A stretch of DNA of 10,439 bases. Source: Bacteroidales bacterium (GTDB lineage: Bacteria > Bacteroidota > Bacteroidia > Bacteroidales > F082). The translations under genes and the position numbers were made by a program. Location of the stretch: NCBI GenBank assembly GCA_029933565.1, contig JAOZNY010000101.1:1-10439 (forward strand). The letters are read 5' to 3'. The notes under the pieces are model-generated. The model was given only the letters and a program-made list of their open reading frames with translations. It was not told the DNA's origin and did not search any database. Numbering within the stretch: the stretch's first letter is position 1; each line of letters opens with the position of its first letter. Below are positions 6,169 through 10,439 of this stretch, one piece after another.

Positions 6169-7631
6169 TTGTCCCAATTCCTGATAAGTGATTCTCGGTT
6201 AATTTCTGACATTTCCGGAACAAACTCCCTTTCCAGTTTCCAATGCTGCTTAATCTCGTCAATACTATTCCAGTATCCAACATTAAGTCCGGCCATGTAT
6301 GCTACACCAAGCGAAGTGGTTTCCAGTATCTTTGGTCTTTCAACATTGGCATTTAAAATATCAGACTGAAACTGCATTAAAGTGTTATTGGCCGAAGCAC
6401 CTCCATCAACCCTAAGGTTTCTAATGCTCACGCCTGTATCTTTTTCCATGGCTTTAATTACGTCATGACTTTGGAATGCAATTGATTCGAGAGCAGCCCT
6501 TGCAAAATGTCCTTTAGTAGTTCCTCTGTTAATGCCATAAATCAATCCCTGTGCGTTTTGTTGCCAGTGCGGTGCTCCTAATCCCGTAAATGCAGGAATA
6601 AAATATATACCTCCATTATCATCCTCTTGCAAGGCTAAGTTTTCCACGTCCTTAGTTTTAGAGAATAACTCCAAACCATCTCTAAGCCATTGGATTACTG
6701 CACCACCTACGAATACACTTCCTTCTAAGGCATAAGTTGTTTCACCCTTAATATTCCATGCAATTGTACTTAGTAGTTTATGATTTGAATAAGCAAGTTT
6801 GTTACCTGTATTCATCATTACAAAGCAACCTGTTCCGTATGTATTCTTAGCCATTCCTTTCTCTATGCACATTTGTCCAAACAAGGCAGCCTGCTGATCG
6901 CCTGCAACAGCAGCAATAGGGATTTGTGTTTGAAGTACCTTGCCCGAAGTTTTAGCAAATATTTCATCATTCATTTTCACCTTGGGCAACATTAAGGTTG
7001 GAATATCAAAAAGTTTCAATAAATCCTCATCCCACTTTAGTGACTTTATGTTGAATAGCATTGTTCGCGAAGCATTAGTTACATCTGTAACATGGGTTTC
7101 GCCACCGGTAAGATTCCAAATAATCCAGGTGTCAACGGTTCCAAATAGCAAATCGCCATTATTGGCTTTTTGGCGTGCGCCAGAAACATTGTCGAGTATC
7201 CATTTAATTTTAGTTGCCGAAAAATATGCATCAATCTCAAGACCTGTTTTTTCTTTTACATACTCAGAATTTCCTTCTTTTTTAAGTTTCTCGCAAAAAT
7301 CTGAAGTTCGGTGATCTTGCCAGACAATTGCATTGTAAACGGGCTTCCCTGTGTTTTTATCCCAAACAATTGTTGTTTCCCTTTGATTTGTAATTCCTAC
7401 AGCTGCGATTTGGTTTGGGGAAATACCAAACTTGGTAATCACCTCCATTGCAACCGACAGTTGAGATGAAAGTATATCTGTAGGATTATGCTCTACCCAG
7501 TTTGATTTTGGAAATATTTGCTGGTATTCCTTCTGTGCTATGGCACAAACCTCACCGCTATGGTTGTAAATAATTGCCCTCGAACTTGTTGTTCCCTGAT
7601 CGAGGCTTAGGATGTAAGATTCTTTATGCAT
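6147..7631 (-). CDS. glpK: Glycerol kinase
   Basis: A FGGY-family ATP-dependent kinase converting glycerol to sn-glycerol 3-phosphate in the cytoplasm, for glycerol catabolism and phospholipid precursor supply. The length of 494 residues is close to the E. coli enzyme (about 502). Seen: the phosphate-binding DQGTTSSR at residues 11-18, GITNQRETTIVWD and AIVWQDHRT (glycerol-binding region), DTWIIWNLTGG, the catalytic aspartate D245 in VAGDQQAALFG, GTGCFVMMNTG, and the ATP-binding VDGGASANNTLMQFQSD. The start is the ATG at 7631, just before SYILSLDQGT. No glpF permease, glpD dehydrogenase or regulator is adjacent, so it is a stand-alone gene here. It follows dapD after 53 bases that contain an exact -7 motif, so separate transcription is likely. 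Its 3' end lies in a strong hairpin. Confidence 0.97.
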   Translation of the reverse strand: MHKESYILSLDQGTTSSRAIIYNHSGEVCAIAQKEYQQIFPKSNWVEHNPTDILSSQLSVAMEVITKFGISPNQIAAVGITNQRETTIVWDKNTGKPVYNAIVWQDHRTSDFCEKLKKEGNSEYVKEKTGLEIDAYFSATKIKWILDNVSGARQKANNGDLLFGTVDTWIIWNLTGGETHVTDVTNASRTMLFNIKSLKWDEDLLKLFDIPTLMLPKVKMNDEIFAKTSGKVLQTQIPIAAVAGDQQAALFGQMCIEKGMAKNTYGTGCFVMMNTGNKLAYSNHKLLSTIAWNIKGETTYALEGSVFVGGAVIQWLRDGLELFSKTKDVENLALQEDDNGGIYFIPAFTGLGAPHWQQNAQGLIYGINRGTTKGHFARAALESIAFQSHDVIKAMEKDTGVSIRNLRVDGGASANNTLMQFQSDILNANVERPKILETTSLGVAYMAGLNVGYWNSIDEIKQHWKLEREFVPEMSEINRESLIRNWDKVVKKSF

Positions 7632-7647
7632 AAATGGATTCTTTGTT

Positions 7648-7655
7648 CAAAAATA
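7648..7655 (-). promoter_or_regulatory. Putative glpK promoter -7 element
   Basis: The minus strand reads TATTTTTG, an exact TAnnTTTG, in the 53-base gap between dapD and glpK, 16 bases before the glpK ATG. The nearest upstream TTG (7670-7672) is spaced about 14 bases away instead of 19-21, so the -33 element is poor. It would give a very short leader. Confidence 0.35.
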
Positions 7656-7684
7656 GTAACAATTAGTGGCAATAGATGCCGTTC

Positions 7685-8500
7685 TTAAACCGAAACATTG
7701 TAATCTCGTAAAGCATCATTTAACGAGGTTTTGGTATCAGTTGATTCCTTGCGCTTGCCAATAATTAAGGCACAGGAAACATTGTATGTTCCTGCTGGAA
7801 ATTCCTTGGGGTAGGTGCCCGGAATTACAACTGAGTTAGGGGGTACAAAGCCTTTGTGTTCAACTGGCTTATTTCCACTTACATCTATAATTTTTGTTGA
7901 GAGTGTTATTACAACATTTGCACCTAACACCGCTCCTTTTCCTATTCTAACACCTTCAACAACAATACTTCGAGAACCAATAAAGCAGTTATCTTCAATA
8001 ATTACAGGTGCCGCCTGAACAGGTTCAAGAACGCCACCAATCCCTACTCCACCACTTAGGTGAACATTTTTACCAATTTGAGCACAAGAGCCAACAGTGG
8101 CCCATGTGTCAACCATGGTATTGCTACCAACAAAAGCACCAATATTAACATAAGAAGGCATCATTACAACGCCTTTATCAAGGAAACTTCCGTAGCGCGC
8201 AATTGCATGGGGCACTACCCTTACATTTTGCGAGGCATAATCTTTTTTTAGTGGAATCTTATCGTGGAATTCAAATATTCCTACTTCTGTGGTCTCCATT
8301 TTCCTTAATGGGAAATAAAGTATTACGGCTTTCTTCACCCAGTCGTTCACCTTCCAATCATCTCCATCAGGCTCTGCCACACGCAGTTTTCCTTTGTCGA
8401 GCATTTCCACAATAGTATTAATTGCTTCAATTGTTTTTGAGTCTTTTAGCAGTGTTCTGTCTTCCCAGACTTTTTCTATTATTTTTATGATTTCTTTCAC
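7685..8500 (-). CDS. dapD: 2,3,4,5-tetrahydropyridine-2,6-dicarboxylate N-succinyltransferase
   Basis: DapD transfers succinyl from succinyl-CoA to tetrahydrodipicolinate, in the succinylase branch leading to meso-diaminopimelate (peptidoglycan) and lysine; it is a cytoplasmic trimer. The 271 residues compare with 274 in E. coli. The N-terminal helical part includes LDKGKLRVAE and WVKKAVILYFPLR. The central left-handed beta-helix of hexapeptide repeats is unmistakable: MPSYVNIGAFVGSNTMVDTW, ATVGSCAQIGKNVHLSGGVG, GGVLEPVQAAPVIIEDNCFI and GSRSIVVEGV. It ends in a beta/C-terminal region, CALIIGKRK. The start is GTG at 8500 (minus strand); no in-frame ATG lies just upstream, and the N-terminus KEIIKIIEKVWEDR aligns with the family start. 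It is divergent from the tRNA-His gene, with about 100 bases shared. No other dap or lys gene is present. Confidence 0.96.
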   Translation of the reverse strand: MKEIIKIIEKVWEDRTLLKDSKTIEAINTIVEMLDKGKLRVAEPDGDDWKVNDWVKKAVILYFPLRKMETTEVGIFEFHDKIPLKKDYASQNVRVVPHAIARYGSFLDKGVVMMPSYVNIGAFVGSNTMVDTWATVGSCAQIGKNVHLSGGVGIGGVLEPVQAAPVIIEDNCFIGSRSIVVEGVRIGKGAVLGANVVITLSTKIIDVSGNKPVEHKGFVPPNSVVIPGTYPKEFPAGTYNVSCALIIGKRKESTDTKTSLNDALRDYNVSV

Positions 8501-8553
8501 TAAGGTCAGTTTATAATTAATGTGAATTTTGCGTAAAAGTAAGTAAAATATAT

Positions 8554-8586
8554 TTTGTGTATTTGCAAAAAATGTTTGTATATTTG
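8554..8586 (+). promoter_or_regulatory. Bacteroidota-type promoter of the tRNA-His gene
   Basis: TTTG at 8554-8557 and TATATTTG at 8579-8586 are separated by 21 bases, matching the Bacteroidota sigma-ABfr pattern TTTG-N19-21-TAnnTTTG. The predicted start near 8593 would leave only a few bases of leader before the mature tRNA. It is the best promoter in the window. Confidence 0.7.
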
Positions 8587-8599
8587 CAGCCCGAAAAAT

Positions 8600-8674
8600 G
8601 GTGATTGTAGTTCAGTTGGTTAGAACGCCTGATTGTGGTTCAGGAGGTCGCCGGTTCAAATCCGGTCTTCCACC
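8600..8674 (+). tRNA. tRNA-His (anticodon GTG)
   Basis: D-arm GTTC/GAAC (8610-8613 and matching strand), anticodon stem CCTGA/TCAGG with loop TTGTGGT giving anticodon GTG (histidine), and T-arm GCCGG/CCGGT with loop TTCAAAT are all clear. A G at 8600 lies opposite C73 at 8674, the histidine-specific G(-1):C73 identity pair. CCA is not fully encoded: the sequence after C73 reads CAAA. The acceptor stem is odd. GTGATTG against CTTCCAC pairs at 1-72, 2-71, 3-70 and 7-66, but gives A-C at 4-69 and U-U at 5-68 and 6-67. The unit has its own promoter and terminator. Confidence 0.93.
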
Positions 8675-8675
8675 C

Positions 8676-8708
8676 AAAAGGAAGTCTTTTTAAAGGCTTC
8701 CTTTTTTT
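8676..8708 (+). terminator. Intrinsic terminator after tRNA-His
   Basis: The stem GGAAG (8680-8684) pairs with CTTCC (8697-8701). It extends inward through a T-G wobble and CTT/AAG, and is followed by seven T residues (8702-8708). An upstream A-run pairs with the T-tract. It begins within two bases of the tRNA 3' end. Confidence 0.85.
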
Positions 8709-9073
8709 GTTAAAAACCGAATATTTTCATTGCCCCAGTTCCCCAGTTAATTAGTTATAAGTATTAATATCAGTAGTTTAGAGTCAGAATCGAGGCTGGC
8801 TTTTGCGGAATGCATTATTGCTTAATAACACCCATTAATTTTAGAAGATTAAGATCAGATTGTTTGTTGGAAAATTAACAAGTATATATCAGTGCACCAA
8901 TTTCATACTTGACTTTTGGGTTGATATTTTGTAAATTGCAAACATAAACTAACCGAAATTAATTACATGGATTCGGCTACTCAACATACCTTCTGCTTTA
9001 ACAGTTATTTCCAAAATCTTCTTTTATTATATCTTTACAACTTCAATACTTTAATTCCTCTTAAATAAGAATT
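8709..9073. other. 365-base gene-free intergenic region
   Basis: It is AT-rich, with no ORF that I can support and no RNA gene that I recognise. It contains a CAGT-phased repeat (8732-8763) and a short run like the lpdA-leader heptamers (8780-8794). TTAATTTT (8835-8842) and AAAATTAA (8871-8878) form a weak long-loop inverted repeat. The best promoter-like sequence for the downstream gene is TATCTTTA (9030-9037), one base off TAnnTTTG, ending 36 bases before its ATG, with no good -33. Confidence 0.5.
8732..8763. repeat. Short degenerate octamer repeat with CAGT/TAGT phasing
   Basis: Consecutive octamers read GCCCCAGT, TCCCCAGT, TAATTAGT and TATAAGTA. The first two differ at one base, and the later ones keep mainly the AGT core. 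It lies 23 bases after the tRNA-His terminator. It is weakly supported beyond the first two units. Confidence 0.3.
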
Positions 9074-10123
9074 ATGAAAAAATTCATTTTACTTATTGCC
9101 ATTGTATTTGGTGGATTACTAATACAGGCACAGGATCAAAATACAATGACTTACAATCAGGATACAATTTGGTTAAAGGCCGGATTGGTAATGCCCTGCA
9201 CAATAATTGAAGATTCAAGCAATAGCGAATATATTTATGTTAATTATGTGAGTTCTGCAGGACAAATTAGTCGAAGCCGTTTTGCCTGGAGCCAGGTAAA
9301 AACTGCGCACAAACAATCATATCCTTTTGTGTGGAAGTATGGAGAGCAAAGAGTTGAACTAAAGAATGGAATAATACTAATAGGTACTGTTTTATCAGAA
9401 ACAGAAACCCAAATGGAACTGCAAATTGTAGATCTAGGTATACTTACTATTGAAAAGGAAAAGATTAAAAGCATTGTTCCATTGGGTCAAACCAAAAAAA
9501 CACCAAAAGCATATTGGTTTAAAAATCCTCATGCAACCAGGCTGTTGTTTGCTCCCACAGCAATACCATTAAAGAAGGGGGAGGGCTACTACCAGAATAT
9601 TTACATTGTTGCCAATATGTTTAATTATGGTGTGGCAAACAATTTTTCCATTGGTGGAGGCTTTGATTTTATAACATTGTTTTCCGAGGATATGGCACCT
9701 CTATTAAATGTTAATATTAAATCAGGATTTCAGGTAAGTGAGAACCTTCATTTAGGAGTGGGGGGATTATATGTAGGAATGATTGATGAGTTTTCGGCAG
9801 GGATAATTTACGGACTTGGTACTTATGGCTCATATAATACTAATGCAACTTTGGGTTTGGGATGGGGTTTTGTTGATGGCACATTTCAAGAAAAACCTTT
9901 TATTATGATTGGAGGTATGGCAAGGGTTTCAGAGAAATTATGGTTGGTTTCGGAAAATTGGATAGTACCAACGCCAGAATATTACTTAGTGGTTTCTTAT
10001 GGGCTAAGATTTGCAGCAAAACGAATTGCCGTTGACCTAGCATTTATAAATAGCAAAGACATTTATCAAGAATTATTTATTGGAATTCCTTTTGTTGATT
10101 TTGTAATTAAACTGGGTAAGTAG
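9074..10123 (+). CDS. Secreted or outer-membrane protein of unknown function
   Basis: The chain has 349 residues. A standard signal peptide is visible: MKK, then the hydrophobic stretch FILLIAIVFGGLLI, then a probable signal peptidase I site at QA-QD near residue 20. The mature N-terminal region holds two similar beta-rich segments: DTIWLKAGLVMPCTIIEDSS leading to a KTAHKQ segment, and VELKNGIILIGTVLSETETQ leading to IEKEKIKSIVPL. Each has the pattern [E/D]-x-[I/V]-x-L-K-x-G-x-x-x-x-x-[I/V], resembling the small beta 'LKNG' modules common in Bacteroidota envelope proteins. From about residue 150 (KNPHATRLLFAPTAIPLKKGEGYYQN) the chain is glycine/aromatic-rich with alternating strands, suggesting a small barrel, and includes VANNFSIGGGFDFI and LNVNIKSGFQVSENLHLGVGG. 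It ends in tandem stops TAG TGA. I cannot assign a function. Confidence 0.85.
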   Translation: MKKFILLIAIVFGGLLIQAQDQNTMTYNQDTIWLKAGLVMPCTIIEDSSNSEYIYVNYVSSAGQISRSRFAWSQVKTAHKQSYPFVWKYGEQRVELKNGIILIGTVLSETETQMELQIVDLGILTIEKEKIKSIVPLGQTKKTPKAYWFKNPHATRLLFAPTAIPLKKGEGYYQNIYIVANMFNYGVANNFSIGGGFDFITLFSEDMAPLLNVNIKSGFQVSENLHLGVGGLYVGMIDEFSAGIIYGLGTYGSYNTNATLGLGWGFVDGTFQEKPFIMIGGMARVSEKLWLVSENWIVPTPEYYLVVSYGLRFAAKRIAVDLAFINSKDIYQELFIGIPFVDFVIKLGK

Positions 10124-10152
10124 TGAATAACTATCCCATCTTTTGATACTTA

Positions 10153-10439
10153 ATGTTAACAGACAGTGAGTATAGTATTGAGGCTACCAAATGGGAAGAT
10201 ATGGGTTGGAGAGGTACAGATGTTGGTGGTAATTTAAAGCAAACAGGCACAATCTTTTGGACACCTCCAAATACAGGCGCGACAGATGCGTTTGGTTTTA
10301 GAGCACTGCCTGTAGGCTATTTTGTGCAAGGCGCCTATTGGGGTTTAGGTTATAAAGGCTATTTCTGGTGTTCAGATGTTAGCGGCAAATATTATCGCAA
10401 TATAGATTGGGACCAGACACAAGTGAAGAAAGGTGAAGG
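10153..10439 (+). CDS. FISUMP-domain protein, N-terminally truncated remnant (3' off window)
   Basis: The frame is open to the window edge, with 95 codons visible. It matches the Fibrobacter succinogenes major paralogous domain: LTDSEY (normally W-x-L-P-T-D-x-E-W), GGNLKQTG, FWTPPNTGATDAFGFRALPVGY, GAYWGLGYKGYFWCSD and a tail of Tyr/Trp-rich strands. Members are usually secreted or surface lipoproteins with a signal peptide and a conserved segment ahead of this point. Here the frame is closed by TGA at 10144-10146, and homology begins almost immediately at the first possible start, ATG 10153. There is no signal peptide, lipobox or upstream half of the domain. The likely reading is a gene remnant left by deletion or recombination; a short intact gene using this ATG is possible. 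It begins 29 bases after the preceding stop. Confidence 0.6.
   Translation, partial: MLTDSEYSIEATKWEDMGWRGTDVGGNLKQTGTIFWTPPNTGATDAFGFRALPVGYFVQGAYWGLGYKGYFWCSDVSGKYYRNIDWDQTQVKKGE

Noticed and set aside
8967..9068. 33-codon ORF ending 5 bases before the secreted-protein ATG, a possible leader peptide
   Set aside because: It is Leu/Tyr/Phe/Asn-rich as expected from AT-rich DNA, with no attenuator hairpin or conserved motif. The best promoter candidate (9030-9037) would lie inside it.

Overview
The window is chromosomal DNA from a member of the Bacteroidota, probably an environmental Bacteroidales/Marinilabiliales-type organism. The evidence is AT-rich DNA, genes without recognisable Shine-Dalgarno sequences, several exact TAnnTTTG -7 promoter elements, a DUF5916 outer-membrane protein, and a FISUMP (Fibrobacter succinogenes major paralogous domain) fragment. 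The rank below phylum is inference.

Layout. 1-2682 (+): the 3' part of a DUF5916/CBM9-like outer-membrane beta-barrel gene, then a small cytoplasmic-type staphylococcal-nuclease-fold gene. 2679-5175 (-): a probable two-gene operon, dihydrolipoyl dehydrogenase (lpdA) followed by an Old Yellow Enzyme alkene reductase, whose stop overlaps the nuclease stop tail to tail. 5176-5304: a divergent promoter region with two opposing -7 elements and a degenerate heptamer repeat in the presumed lpdA leader. 5305-6024 (+): an HD-domain phosphohydrolase whose last 23 codons and stop are supplied by a palindromic intergenic repeat. 6147-8500 (-): glycerol kinase (glpK) and DapD of lysine/diaminopimelate synthesis, each probably with its own promoter. 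8554-8708 (+): a compact tRNA-His(GTG) unit with a near-consensus promoter and a clear intrinsic terminator. 8709-9073: a 365-base gene-free stretch with short degenerate repeats. 9074-10123 (+): a secreted or outer-membrane protein of unknown function. 10153-10439 (+): the start of a FISUMP domain lacking a signal peptide and its usual N-terminal part, running off the window.

The genes are mostly unconnected housekeeping functions (E3 lipoamide dehydrogenase, glycerol phosphorylation, diaminopimelate synthesis, tRNA-His) with two envelope proteins. I see no defence system, biosynthetic cluster, CRISPR array, integrase or complete mobile element, and no convincing undescribed multi-gene system. 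The most interesting signals are small: a repeat recruited as coding sequence at the end of the HD gene, degenerate short-period repeats in intergenic DNA, an apparently mispaired tRNA-His acceptor stem, a strong hairpin spanning the glpK stop codon, and the truncated FISUMP fragment.
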